NCBI GenBank assembly: GCA_937880175.1
Contig: CALFLO010000097.1
Location: 1-60,260 of the forward strand
DNA length: 60,260 nucleotides
Reading direction: 5' to 3'
Source of the DNA: an uncultured Gluconobacter sp.
Lineage (GTDB): Bacteria; Pseudomonadota; Alphaproteobacteria; Acetobacterales; Acetobacteraceae
Numbering within the stretch: position 1 is the first letter of the stretch; the number at the start of each line of letters is the position of its first letter. Shown here piece by piece: positions 1 through 8,313 of the stretch. The notes under the pieces were generated by a model. It made no database searches. It saw only the letters and a list, made by a program, of their open reading frames with translations, and had not been told where the DNA came from. Both the position numbers and the translations under genes were made by a program.

Positions 1-10
1 GTGCACTCAT
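1..10 (-). CDS. First codons of an unidentified phage gene leaving the window
   Basis: On the minus strand an ATG at 10-8 follows a GGAGA ribosome site (about 20-24) and a terminator hairpin, the same layout as at the other late phage genes. Only three codons (Met-Ser-Ala) are visible, so the product cannot be named. Confidence 0.35.
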
Positions 11-29
11 GTGCGAGATCTCCAGAAAC

Positions 30-64
30 AAAAAAAGAGGGGGAGCAGCCGAAGCTGCTCCCCC
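30..64 (-). terminator. Intrinsic terminator with UUCG loop
   Basis: On the minus strand an 11-bp perfect stem (arms 54-64 and 39-49, GGGGGAGCAGC and its complement) closes a TTCG tetraloop and is followed by TCTTTTTTT. It lies after the lipoprotein gene and directly before the ribosome site of the next gene. Confidence 0.85.
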
Positions 65-89
65 CTTGTGATTGGCGATGATCCAGAGA

Positions 90-590
90 TCAGACGCCCT
101 GATAGATCCGGGCGCGGATCAGCTCCGGAGACTGGGCCGGGGCGGCATAAGGCGCGGCCGTGACACCGGCCAGCGCTTCGACCAGCGGAATCATCGCCTC
201 GACAGTCGTCATGTAACCAGCCGTCGAGGGCGAGTAGACCTTCACGATCGGCGTCGCGATCGCCAGCAGGGTCTGAAGATCCTTGCCGAGGCTCTTGGCC
301 CAGTCCTTGCCGGTCGTGACCGTGATGGAGCCGTTCGAGTTGGCGGCGACCTGCGCCGTGACGCTCCTGATCTGGGCCACCAGGTTGTCGAACCGGGCCT
401 TGTCTGTGGCAGACAGATGGCTTTCCAGATCCGGGATGCTCTCGATCGCCTGGACCGCATAGGCGATGGCCGTGGCGTCATCATTGAGGGCCGTCGTGTC
501 GAACGTGGCCGTGGTGGGGGTCGTGGTGCACGCCGCCGTGGAAGCGAGAAGAATGGCGCCAAGGCTGAGTGCGATGAAACGATTGCGCAT
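90..590 (-). CDS. Small phage-encoded lipoprotein
   Basis: About 166 residues. The start at 590 is chosen because GGAGA lies 4-5 bases before it; an in-frame ATG at 605 has no ribosome site. The N-terminus is a lipoprotein signal: MRNRF, a hydrophobic core and STAAC, with Cys about residue 21 as the likely acylated residue. The Thr at -3 makes the lipobox non-ideal. The mature part is Ala/Thr-rich and helical with no recognised domain. As the last complete gene of the lysis end it could be an outer-membrane spanin-like subunit or a lysogenic conversion lipoprotein. Neither role can be shown from sequence. Confidence 0.6.
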   Translation of the reverse strand: MRNRFIALSLGAILLASTAACTTTPTTATFDTTALNDDATAIAYAVQAIESIPDLESHLSATDKARFDNLVAQIRSVTAQVAANSNGSITVTTGKDWAKSLGKDLQTLLAIATPIVKVYSPSTAGYMTTVEAMIPLVEALAGVTAAPYAAPAQSPELIRARIYQGV

Positions 591-605
591 GATGTCTCCA
601 GACAT

Positions 606-628
606 AAAAAAACCGCCTCAGAGGGCGG
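606..628 (-). terminator. Terminator-like hairpin fused to a ribosome site
   Basis: Minus strand: CCGCC/GGCGG stem, then a run of seven T, then ATG TCTGGAGAC and the start of the lipoprotein gene. The stem is short, so partial read-through is likely. Confidence 0.6.
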
Positions 629-673
629 CGGAAGAAAGATCGGTCTGACAGGCGGGAGCCTGCCTCCTTCGGA

Positions 674-1009
674 TCAGGCGGTCGGCTTGGGAGGTTCGCC
701 TGTCCTGGGATGGGTCGAGGCCGGATCGAGCCCCAGCTTGGCGGCCTCAATCGTGCGGCTGGCATCGGCCGGGATCATCAGGGCCTTGGCGTCGGGCTGA
801 TAGGCGTTGGTGTTCCAGCCCTTGGACTGCGCCAGAGCCGCAACGGCCTTGTAGAGGAGCGCCAGCCTGCTACCGGCAGCGGGCGGCTTCCAGAAGCGCA
901 GGGCCAGAGCGGCGGCTGCGATCAGGAAGGTGAGGATCGAGACGAGATCGCCGGCGTATCTGGCAGGCAGATACGGCAAGACCGTCTGGAACAGGGTTGT
1001 CCAGTCCAT
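674..1009 (-). CDS. Small membrane protein, possible holin
   Basis: 111 residues with one clear hydrophobic segment (about residues 20-40, DLVSILTFLIAAAALALRF) and a polar, proline-rich C-terminus (ends PRTGEPPKPTA). GGAGA precedes the start. It sits in the lysis end of the phage close to the endolysin gene, which makes a holin or holin-accessory role plausible. It has one membrane segment and no diagnostic motif. It is separated from the gene before it by a terminator hairpin, so it may be expressed less than the tail genes. Confidence 0.55.
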   Translation of the reverse strand: MDWTTLFQTVLPYLPARYAGDLVSILTFLIAAAALALRFWKPPAAGSRLALLYKAVAALAQSKGWNTNAYQPDAKALMIPADASRTIEAAKLGLDPASTHPRTGEPPKPTA

Positions 1010-1025
1010 TTCAGTTCTCCAGATA

Positions 1026-1051
1026 TAAAAAACCGCCTTGGAGGGCGGTTT
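1026..1051 (-). terminator. Terminator-like hairpin before the small membrane protein gene
   Basis: Minus strand: AACCGCC (50-44 end of the element) pairs with GGCGGTT around a 6-base loop, followed by TTTTTT and then TCTGGAGA of the next gene. Seven-bp perfect stem. Confidence 0.7.
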
Positions 1052-1053
1052 TG

Positions 1054-3108
1054 CTAGTTGCAGGCGGTAGAAGATCTGTAAACCAATCCAGTATCATCCA
1101 AACACGCATAATAATGCGTTGATGATATGGTTCCGGAAGCAGCATTTAATATATGCGTAGTGCCTCCCTCTGAGCCAATAGTTACATATCCGTGTACATT
1201 CAAACTCCCCCGTGTCGTGAGGTCGTTGCCAAACACTCCATATCCCGTAACGACCTGATTTCCGGTAATAGTCCCCGTGCCATTTCCATCCGCGTTGAAA
1301 TAAACGGGGGTGGCTCCGTCGAAACCCAGAACGATAGATTTGCCGGAGCTGATGCGAATGTCCTGAGAAAAAAAACCGTTGCCGCCGACATGGGAATCAC
1401 CGTTTACAGTCGCATTCCCGCTGACGGTCATTGAGCCGGTCAAAGTCGCATTACCGACACCGTCTCCACCGAGATACACAGGATTGCCTTTGTCGTACCC
1501 GATGACGATGGCTTTTCCAGAAAGAAGGTTGACGCTGTTTCCGAAAAAAGCGCCACCATTCGCATGGAAATCGCCGTTTACAGTCGCATTACTGCTCACA
1601 GTCATTGACCCGGTCAAAGTCGCATTGCCGGCACCGTCTCCGCCTAGATAGGCAGGATTGCCTTTGTCGTACCCGAGGGCGATGGCTTTTCCAGAAAGAA
1701 GGTTGACGCTGTTTCCGAAGAATGCGCCTCCGCCAGTATGAAGATCGTAGCTGATAGTTAGATTTGCGCCGATCGATGCTGACTGATCGACTGTGAGGTT
1801 ATCGACTTTCGGGTTTGCGATATCCTGATATGCCAGAGATCCGAGCCCGAGCGTTTGCGCGCCGATCGTCTGGTTGGGGCCAGACACACCGCCGTCGACA
1901 TGCGCTGCGCAGGGAACGGACTTACTCCCCTCGGACCCCACCGGAAGCGCTACGCCTGGTGATGTCGGGGCATTTTCTGCGACCCAACGTGCCACAGCGG
2001 TGACTGACTGACCAATCGTGTCCACGTCCCTGCCAACCATGTTGGAGGTCCTCAACGTCCCGTCACTATTCTTGCCCCAGTTTGAGTAATTGCTGACAAT
2101 CCAGGCAGAGGGCAGAGCATTGGCAGCACGGAGCTTTGCCACAAACCATTTGGTATGCGCTTCAAAAGCCGCGTCGAAAGAGAACTGACCGCCTGCCTGG
2201 CTGCTTGCGGGATCAGTATTGAACGGGGTCAGCAACACAACGGTGCGGATGCCATTCGCATTGGCCCACTGGATTTCATTGATGATGGACGGCATCCAGT
2301 GCGGATCCTGATAGCCTATCCCGACAGGGACATCGATACCGACACCACCAGCATACTGTATGATCTGTTTTCGCCCGGCCCAGTAGCTGTCATTGGTCCA
2401 GTCAGGATGTTGGCCAGCATAGTCGTTGATGAAGGGCCAGACATATTTGACGCTGGTGTATCCCGCCTTGATATCGCTGGTCGCTGTCTGGAACTGGGAG
2501 AGGTTGTCCGCGTCCGCACCTCCCGTGTTGATGTTCATCATCATGATGGTCGGCTGGAAACCGATCTGGGCATACCAGACAGGGCCGTTCACCGTATCGC
2601 CGACGCCACCATCATTATGGGCGCTCGCCGGCAGGCTGGGCGTGCCATATTTATCGTACCATTCCTCACTGATGCCTGGAGCATAAGGTGAGAAATTGGC
2701 AGTAATTTTCCGCGATCCGGCAACGCCGATCGGCCCCCCAAGGGCATCGCCGTAAGCAATAAGATTATTGACCGCGAATGCGCTCAGATACAGCGAGACG
2801 CGCCCCGTACCCAAGGTGTTGGCATACCGGCTCGCATCCACAAGCTGGCTAACGCTGTTATTGCCACCCAGAAAGACATCCTTGTCGCGTGTCCGGCAGG
2901 ACAGGACATCAGCTTTTTTTCCCAACCACGCCGCAACCGAATTATCGCTTCCGGCCGAGGGCACGAGATCCTTGATGTTCCCTGTCTGAAGAGAGGATTT
3001 CCAGGAGGGCATGCTCTGGGCAAAAGCCGATGGTGCAGACACAAGCGCGCCAGCAATGACTAGATGCATTGCCCGCACTCTCATTGCGTGTGTGAGGTTC
3101 TGGAACAT
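1054..3108 (-). CDS. Exported TIM-barrel-like protein with C-terminal fibre repeats
   Basis: 684 residues, ATGA-overlapping the endolysin gene. The N-terminus is a Sec-type signal peptide (basic MRVRAM, core HLVIAGALV, cleavage near SAFAQ). Residues about 150-370 contain alternating strand/helix stretches with YGTPSLPASAHNDGG, IDVPVGIGYQDPHW and GIRTVVLLTPFN, reminiscent of a glycoside-hydrolase-type barrel; this is inference. The C-terminal 230 residues hold 58-residue repeats (TLTGSMTVS, NATVNGD, LLSGKAI) typical of beta-structured phage fibres and end in a Cys-containing tip (YYACLDDTGLVYRSSTACN). A signal peptide on a fibre-like protein is unusual. It could be a surface protein made by the lysogen. 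An ordinary tail spike is the alternative. Confidence 0.6.
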   Translation of the reverse strand: MFQNLTHAMRVRAMHLVIAGALVSAPSAFAQSMPSWKSSLQTGNIKDLVPSAGSDNSVAAWLGKKADVLSCRTRDKDVFLGGNNSVSQLVDASRYANTLGTGRVSLYLSAFAVNNLIAYGDALGGPIGVAGSRKITANFSPYAPGISEEWYDKYGTPSLPASAHNDGGVGDTVNGPVWYAQIGFQPTIMMMNINTGGADADNLSQFQTATSDIKAGYTSVKYVWPFINDYAGQHPDWTNDSYWAGRKQIIQYAGGVGIDVPVGIGYQDPHWMPSIINEIQWANANGIRTVVLLTPFNTDPASSQAGGQFSFDAAFEAHTKWFVAKLRAANALPSAWIVSNYSNWGKNSDGTLRTSNMVGRDVDTIGQSVTAVARWVAENAPTSPGVALPVGSEGSKSVPCAAHVDGGVSGPNQTIGAQTLGLGSLAYQDIANPKVDNLTVDQSASIGANLTISYDLHTGGGAFFGNSVNLLSGKAIALGYDKGNPAYLGGDGAGNATLTGSMTVSSNATVNGDFHANGGAFFGNSVNLLSGKAIVIGYDKGNPVYLGGDGVGNATLTGSMTVSGNATVNGDSHVGGNGFFSQDIRISSGKSIVLGFDGATPVYFNADGNGTGTITGNQVVTGYGVFGNDLTTRGSLNVHGYVTIGSEGGTTHILNAASGTISSTHYYACLDDTGLVYRSSTACN
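1379..1750 (-). repeat. 174-bp in-frame tandem repeat in the fibre domain
   Basis: The segment beginning GTCATTGA at 1427 recurs at 1601, a period of 174 bp (58 codons), with only scattered mismatches; partial copies flank both. It encodes the repeated fibre unit of the exported protein. Confidence 0.85.
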
Positions 3109-3611
3109 CAGACGTCTCCGCTATTCAGTTTCATGGGTTTCCTCAGGCCGAGGAAGATAGCGCGTTCAAGGCCGCGACGACTTTTCAATCCGTCCAGTTC
3201 GACCAGATGGCCCCGCACGGTCGCCTTGTCCCAGCGCAGCAGTTCATCAGCGGCGCCGACATAATACCCGGCATTGAGCTTACGCAGCAGCGTCGAGCTT
3301 TCGACCGCAGCCGTGCCAACATTGTATTGCCAGGACAAGAGAGCCGCACGCTGGACGTCCGATAGCGGCACCTCGACCAGGCGGGACAGCGTCCCGTCCA
3401 GCGCTGTGACGGTCTTAAGAAGGAGGCTGCCGGCGGCCGCCTCATCGATGGGAGAAGTCCGGACGGTGACCGGCTGTCCGTTGGCAAGCCATCGGCTGCC
3501 ATAGCCGATCGTCCAGTACCCGGCAGGACAGAGGTAAGGACTGGGGCTGAACGATTCAAACCCGGGACGCCGCAGGAGCGCCGCAGCCAGCATGATAGCG
3601 GTTTCATGCAT
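3108..3611 (-). CDS. Phage endolysin (lysozyme, GH24)
   Basis: 167 residues, about the usual length. It cleaves the MurNAc-GlcNAc bond of peptidoglycan for host lysis. The GH24 signature is visible early: Glu in GFESF as catalytic acid, then PYLCPAGYWTIGYGS, where Cys takes the second position (as in the E-C-T lysozymes of lambdoid phages) and Thr the third. C-terminal helices (VQRAALLSWQYNVG, STLLRKLNAG) fit the fold. No convincing signal peptide, so export through a holin is expected; the mildly hydrophobic MLAAALL start could be a weak signal-anchor. Confidence 0.9.
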   Translation of the reverse strand: MHETAIMLAAALLRRPGFESFSPSPYLCPAGYWTIGYGSRWLANGQPVTVRTSPIDEAAAGSLLLKTVTALDGTLSRLVEVPLSDVQRAALLSWQYNVGTAAVESSTLLRKLNAGYYVGAADELLRWDKATVRGHLVELDGLKSRRGLERAIFLGLRKPMKLNSGDV

Positions 3612-3617
3612 GCCGGA

Positions 3618-3959
3618 TCACTTCCCTACCGAGATCGCCAGATGCACCATGCCCGAGCCGACGATCGAAGTGGCCAGGGTGATGAGGGCCGTGACCACGG
3701 CCTTGCCCCCGATGACACGGTCAACCTTGGATCCGACGTCCTTGATGTCAGCCCCAAGTTCTTCCTTCAGGTCCGTAATCTGCGTCCGCAGGGAAGCGAT
3801 CTCAGAGCGCATCTCTGCCCGCAGATCGGACTGATTGCTTCCCAGGCCTGCCACGATCGTTTCGAGCTTCAGAACGCGGTCCTGAAGCCCACGGATGATC
3901 TCATCCTTGCTGGCAGGAGCAGGAAGGGCCAGAGCGGCCGGCTGTGTATCAGGCATCAT
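3618..3959 (-). CDS. Coiled-coil protein with C-terminal membrane anchor (XhlA-like)
   Basis: 113 residues. Residues 20-85 form a coiled coil (IIRGLQDRVLKLETIVAGL, RSEIASLRTQITDLKEEL) and residues about 88-110 a single hydrophobic segment. This is the architecture of XhlA-type lysis proteins and of some phage membrane anchors. It lies 6 bp before the endolysin gene. The start may be the second ATG (3956), which is better spaced from the weak GGA. A terminator-like hairpin stands directly upstream, so it may head a separately controlled lysis unit. Confidence 0.6.
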   Translation of the reverse strand: MMPDTQPAALALPAPASKDEIIRGLQDRVLKLETIVAGLGSNQSDLRAEMRSEIASLRTQITDLKEELGADIKDVGSKVDRVIGGKAVVTALITLATSIVGSGMVHLAISVGK

Positions 3960-3967
3960 ATTTCCAT

Positions 3968-3990
3968 AAAAAAAGCCGCCCGGAGGCAGC
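3968..3990 (-). terminator. Terminator-like hairpin before the lysis genes
   Basis: Minus strand GCTGCC/GGCGGC stem with one mismatch and a TCCG loop, followed by TTTTTTT. It separates tail-fibre genes from the coiled-coil/endolysin pair. Confidence 0.65.
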
Positions 3991-4024
3991 TGTCAGACAG
4001 GTCGGATATTTTTGAAGCGCAATG

Positions 4025-4696
4025 TCAGCTCATGACCGCTTCAGGCCTTTCCGGCAGGGTGGTGCTCGACACGTCAGTTCCATTGGCAATGGCCTGCACG
4101 GCTTTGACAAAGGCTTTCATGGCATCCGTAAAGCCCTCTCCCATCGCGGAGGCCAGAGAGGCCTGCGAAGCAATCCATGACAGTTCAGACGTCGCCTGAT
4201 CCTTCAGGGGAACAACCGGAGCGGGCGGCGTATAATCCACCAGAGCATGGTTTTCGACACCTTGCGGCCCGGTCATACGACTGACCCACTGCGCGTCCGT
4301 CAGCGGAAGCATGTCAGCAGCAGCCGGCAGGTTTTCCGTTCCACTCAGCCTCCAGGTATCGAACCACCCCGTGATTCCCGCAGGTTGCGCGGACGTCGTG
4401 TCATACCGGGCATAATAGCGGTCCGGATAAAGAAGCGCGTTCGCCGCGTTGGGATCGATGCCAACGTCTGTAGCGTCCGCCATACGTCCAAACTGAACGG
4501 CAGTAAGGGGCACCAGTGAGGATGCCGCAGGCAGCCCCATGATACTTTTCTCCTGCCCCGTGCCGCTCATGGCATTCCACACATCCAGCGCAGAAGCCAG
4601 CTTTGCACCGTCAGCTGATGGCAGGCCGTAATACTGCGCCGGATAATGCGTTCGCAGTAGATCGAGGACAGAATTGCTGGACACGGTTTCACCCAT
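4025..4696 (-). CDS. Tail-fibre assembly chaperone-like protein
   Basis: 223 residues. Its second half (PPAPVVPLKDQATSELSWI, then helices and the Pro-rich end LPERPEAVMS) resembles the Tfa/DUF4376-type proteins that follow tail-fibre genes and help fold or cap the fibre. It starts 2 bp after the fibre gene on the minus strand, the expected position. The N-terminal half (YPAQYYGLPSADGAK) is not recognised. Family assignment is from the C-terminal pattern and context only. Confidence 0.55.
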   Translation of the reverse strand: MGETVSSNSVLDLLRTHYPAQYYGLPSADGAKLASALDVWNAMSGTGQEKSIMGLPAASSLVPLTAVQFGRMADATDVGIDPNAANALLYPDRYYARYDTTSAQPAGITGWFDTWRLSGTENLPAAADMLPLTDAQWVSRMTGPQGVENHALVDYTPPAPVVPLKDQATSELSWIASQASLASAMGEGFTDAMKAFVKAVQAIANGTDVSSTTLPERPEAVMS

Positions 4697-4698
4697 GA

Positions 4699-5874
4699 TT
4701 ATCGGTCTCCAATCGCCAGGACGTTCAGATATGGCATCGTCACGGACGAAAAATTATGTGTGGTAAATCCACCGACATCCACTTCAGACGGGATCACGGT
4801 AATGACCTGATAGTTGCCCGATGCCCCGACAGCCGTCAGCCAGACACGCGGCGGATTTCTGAAGCCTTCCGTGAAGTTGATCCGCTGCTGGGTCGCCACG
4901 TTGGCAACCTGAAACTCGACTAGCTTCTTGGTGCTGTCCATGGGCAGGTCAGATGTCAGCGCAACAGGCGTGCCCGATACCTTGGGGCTCTGCGCAAAAC
5001 TCCACTGATCGGTGACATTCGTGTCTCCCGCGATGGTGCGGGGGCCTGCGCCATCCAGCTGCATTCTGTTGACATAGAGGACCGATGATCCAAGGCGGAG
5101 GTTTACCGCAACCTTGAGATCCGTTGATCCATCTGAGGCCAGATTGTTCAGGTACAAAACGCTGGCCCCCATTCTCAGACCAGCATTGATCGTAATGTCA
5201 GACGCCCCAGGGAGCGGTGACACACTGCTCAGATAGGTGTTTTTCGAGCTGGTGAGGCCGTTTCCAAACGTGGTCGGACTGCTCGTCTCCTGCAGAGGAC
5301 CTGATTTCGCAAGAAACTGCGCACTGATACTGACAGCATTCGGGACCGAGTCGGAGGCCCAATTAGAAATTCCGCCTGTTGCCGACAGGCCGTTATTGAA
5401 GGTGACAGGACTGCTGACTATCTGCTGGTCGCCCGCGCTTCGAAGATAACGCCCATCGGCCTCCGCGGCCCCAACGGCCTGCGCTGTTTTCCAGTCACCA
5501 ACCGACGGAACCAGAACCTCCCTGGAAACGGTGACGCTGTCGACCAGCAACCTCCCGTCTTCGTCCAGCAGGGCCAGAAATTCAGCCGGCGTTTCGTTAT
5601 AGACCTGAACCCCTCCGGAAAATCTGACAGGGTCGCTGCCACCGAAAGTGTTCCCCATCACGCGGCTGCGCGCCAGCGTGCAGGGATTGGCAATCGTGAG
5701 CGTTCCTACCCCCCATTCCGCCTGTGTTCCGTCGTCCGCGAAGTAGAACACCCGGCCGCCCGATGGAAACGCCTGGGAAAAGGCCCTCCGGTCTGCTGCC
5801 GCGCCATTGAGGACGAAATCCCCAACGCCCGGGCTGCTGGCGGTTTCCAGGACAAGGTTTGCCAGCATGGTCAT
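4699..5874 (-). CDS. Tail fibre protein with possible lectin-type tip
   Basis: 391 residues. The N-terminal 100 residues (GDFVLNGAAADRRAF, GVGTLTIANPCTLAR) look like a tail-attachment domain. The middle has fibre-like repeats (RYLRSAGDQ, PVTFNNGLSATGG, TTFGNGLTSSKN). The end (INFTEGFRNPPRVWLTAVG ... YQVITVIPSEVDVGGF) resembles the H-type lectin fold used for sugar binding, which would make it the host receptor binding part (inference). Starts at the ATG overlapping the previous stop. Confidence 0.7.
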   Translation of the reverse strand: MTMLANLVLETASSPGVGDFVLNGAAADRRAFSQAFPSGGRVFYFADDGTQAEWGVGTLTIANPCTLARSRVMGNTFGGSDPVRFSGGVQVYNETPAEFLALLDEDGRLLVDSVTVSREVLVPSVGDWKTAQAVGAAEADGRYLRSAGDQQIVSSPVTFNNGLSATGGISNWASDSVPNAVSISAQFLAKSGPLQETSSPTTFGNGLTSSKNTYLSSVSPLPGASDITINAGLRMGASVLYLNNLASDGSTDLKVAVNLRLGSSVLYVNRMQLDGAGPRTIAGDTNVTDQWSFAQSPKVSGTPVALTSDLPMDSTKKLVEFQVANVATQQRINFTEGFRNPPRVWLTAVGASGNYQVITVIPSEVDVGGFTTHNFSSVTMPYLNVLAIGDR

Positions 5875-6629
5875 TACAGTCGCTCCGTCTGGGTAAAGGT
5901 CCAGCTCCGCCGATCGGCCGAGCCATAAGGGTTTGAGATGTCTCCACCACTCAGGCGGCCGAAAATCGCCTCGTTCTGCGGCTGGGACGACGGGTCAGGT
6001 ATGAAGAGGATATTCTCCCCACGCGCCGCGACACGCTGGATCTCCCGCAGGATCGCAGTCTCTGCTGATCCATAGGACTGATGCGCGATCGAGGCGTTTC
6101 TCTGGATCCAGCGCATCTGCGGGAACTCTGCTCCGGAAAGCGCCGTCACTTCATCGGTCCCGAGATTGAATCCGGAGGTACTGTCGGTCGAGAAATTACG
6201 CACCGGCTGCCAGAGTGGGCCGACATAGGACAGAGGGATCGAAAGATATCCGTCCGGATTGCCTGGATCTGCAATGGTGATGACCACGCTGTCGCATTGC
6301 AGCGCCTCTGGCAAAACATGGACTGCCTGTCCGGCTACGACCGCCATGGGCTGGGTCACGTCATACAGGACGTCACCGCTGCTACTGACGACGATCCGCC
6401 AACTGGCCTGCGCCGTCAGGTTCGTGCGGTGCAATGAGATGACGCGAATGGCCTCCCGTTGTGCCAGCGCCACCGTCAGCGCGGACGTGGTCGCTTCCGC
6501 GCGCCAGGCATAAGCCGCATTTCCCTGAGGCGAGACAAGATTTGTGACGGGAAGCTGGTCAGTGAAACTGTCAGCTGACAGGACAGCAGACAGAATGACG
6601 TTCTGATAGCCAATCCCACAATTTTCCAT
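5874..6629 (-). CDS. Tail tip/baseplate protein, unassigned
   Basis: 251 residues between the baseplate hub-like protein and the fibre gene. It shows beta-rich segments (ISLHRTNLTAQASWRIVVS, LSIPLSYVGPLWQPVRN) and an alpha/beta C-terminus (REIQRVAARGENILFIPDP). No catalytic motif seen. Tight spacing on both sides (6 bp and a 1-bp overlap) indicates one transcription unit with the tail genes. Likely a minor tail protein; the family is not recognised. Confidence 0.55.
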   Translation of the reverse strand: MENCGIGYQNVILSAVLSADSFTDQLPVTNLVSPQGNAAYAWRAEATTSALTVALAQREAIRVISLHRTNLTAQASWRIVVSSSGDVLYDVTQPMAVVAGQAVHVLPEALQCDSVVITIADPGNPDGYLSIPLSYVGPLWQPVRNFSTDSTSGFNLGTDEVTALSGAEFPQMRWIQRNASIAHQSYGSAETAILREIQRVAARGENILFIPDPSSQPQNEAIFGRLSGGDISNPYGSADRRSWTFTQTERL

Positions 6630-6635
6630 GAAGCC

Positions 6636-8312
6636 TCACACGATATCCATTCCGAAATCGCCACCTGTAAAGGCGTCCGGTATGGTCAAAAGGGTCAGTA
6701 TCTGAAGGGTGGCCGTCGCATCGCCACCCCGGACATGTTCCGCGACAACAACGCCCAGGCATGCCCGGGAGAGCCCCGGAACCGGCGCTTGAAACGCAAC
6801 GGTGTCACCAAGATCAATCAGCCAGCTCAACTCGACCGGAATGGTTACGGCCCAGAGCGTCCGATACGCTCCCCAGAGCTGTCCATGAGAGTTTGCGATG
6901 CTCTGCGCGTCGGCTGATGACGCAAGTGCTGTGACGATTGGTGACGGGTCATTCGGGACGCGCCAGCGTATTCGCAGACTGGCATCAGACCAGACAGCAT
7001 TCCGGTCTGCGGTTGCGATCATGGCCTGACGATCAGCTGGGGCCTGAGGGTGCAGACCCGATCCCGCCGTCTGGACCGTGAAATTATGCTGCCAGCCTAT
7101 GCGCCAGCGCCACGTCGGAGGACTGAGCGAGGCATCAAGGGAGACGGGCTCGATTTCAATGATGACGTTTGCACCAAGCGTGAAGCGCGATGACGAAAAG
7201 TCATAGACTGCTTCAAGCACGACAGGCCGCAGCGTCCCTGTACGCGTCGGAACGATCGAAATGGCCAGTCCGGCGAGCAGGGTCCGAACCATCTCCTGTC
7301 CCGTGACGGCCTCCGTCCCATCCCAGAACCATCCTCCCCGCCAGGGTGCCATCGGGCTCTGTGCGGGCCATTGCGCATCAATATAGGCTTCCGGAAGAAC
7401 GAAGTCCTCCAGGAGCATTGTACGCACGATATCCAGGACATTCTGTGGAGACGCCCCGGATGGAAACGAGCCGACCGCATCCACGGTGATACCGTAGACG
7501 GGCCGCGTTCCCAGCCGGATCCATGTCCCGGTGCCGGTCTTCTGAATCTGATAGGTGCCAGGCGGGGGAGACTGGGCATAGATATCCGCAACCTCCCCCC
7601 CGTAGGCGATACCCCCCGTAAAACCGCCTTCATAGAGCGCGGAGATCTCGGCAGGGGCATCGCTGACCTGATAGACATAGTTCACGGCGTCGATCAGGAC
7701 CGGTGTAATGTTGGCGGCCGTTCCCCGCAGGGTTGGCATGATGCGTCCAGAGACGTTTTCATCGCCGTCCAGACGGCCTGTCCCGCCGTAAACCCGGCCC
7801 GCCATGGTCACATCAAGCCAGGACAATGCTCCGAGCAACGGGATAGTCAGGGTGCGCCGTCCTGCCTGCCACAGCGTTCCCAGACCGGCAAACACCAGCT
7901 GGAGATCCGAACGCGGTGGATCCGTCCAGATCCCCCGGGTCCGGTCGAGCTGCTTGCGGCCGCTCAGGATCCGCACCGGCAGATGGTCGTTCGTGCGGCT
8001 GCTCACGAGGGCGTCCAGGGAGCCATCATTGATCAGCGTGATGGACCCGAACGATGACGTGCCCCCGAGCGCGTCCGATGTCAGGGAAATGCCCCGGTCG
8101 AGATCGAACGCCTGCGTGACGATCGGGATATAGGGGACGTGGTTTTCGTCGACGTAACCCATGTCGGAGAAGCGCAGGGTCTCGATCGTTTCAAGAGATC
8201 CCGCGCTCCGCCGCAAAGCCCCACGCGGCCGGCTTCCGTGTGCTGGCAAGTCATCGACCTGGACAGCAAGGGTATCGACCACGTCGATCTCGACTGCCCG
8301 GATCAGTGTCAT
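6636..8312 (-). CDS. Tail tip/baseplate hub-like protein
   Basis: 558 residues immediately after the tape measure (1-bp gap), the position of distal tail or hub proteins in siphoviruses. The N-terminus is beta-rich (SFGSITLINDGSLDALV, DLQLVFAGLGTLW); the C-terminal third (WLIDLGDTVAFQAP, ACLGVVVAEHVRGGDATATLQIL) is like the tail-spike junction region of tail-associated proteins. No lysozyme or peptidase signature seen. Function assigned by position. Confidence 0.6.
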   Translation of the reverse strand: MTLIRAVEIDVVDTLAVQVDDLPAHGSRPRGALRRSAGSLETIETLRFSDMGYVDENHVPYIPIVTQAFDLDRGISLTSDALGGTSSFGSITLINDGSLDALVSSRTNDHLPVRILSGRKQLDRTRGIWTDPPRSDLQLVFAGLGTLWQAGRRTLTIPLLGALSWLDVTMAGRVYGGTGRLDGDENVSGRIMPTLRGTAANITPVLIDAVNYVYQVSDAPAEISALYEGGFTGGIAYGGEVADIYAQSPPPGTYQIQKTGTGTWIRLGTRPVYGITVDAVGSFPSGASPQNVLDIVRTMLLEDFVLPEAYIDAQWPAQSPMAPWRGGWFWDGTEAVTGQEMVRTLLAGLAISIVPTRTGTLRPVVLEAVYDFSSSRFTLGANVIIEIEPVSLDASLSPPTWRWRIGWQHNFTVQTAGSGLHPQAPADRQAMIATADRNAVWSDASLRIRWRVPNDPSPIVTALASSADAQSIANSHGQLWGAYRTLWAVTIPVELSWLIDLGDTVAFQAPVPGLSRACLGVVVAEHVRGGDATATLQILTLLTIPDAFTGGDFGMDIV

Positions 8313-8313
8313 G

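Noticed and set aside
1..72. attL at the left edge
   Set aside because: No copy of the tRNA-Arg 3' segment was seen here; phage genes appear to continue beyond base 1.
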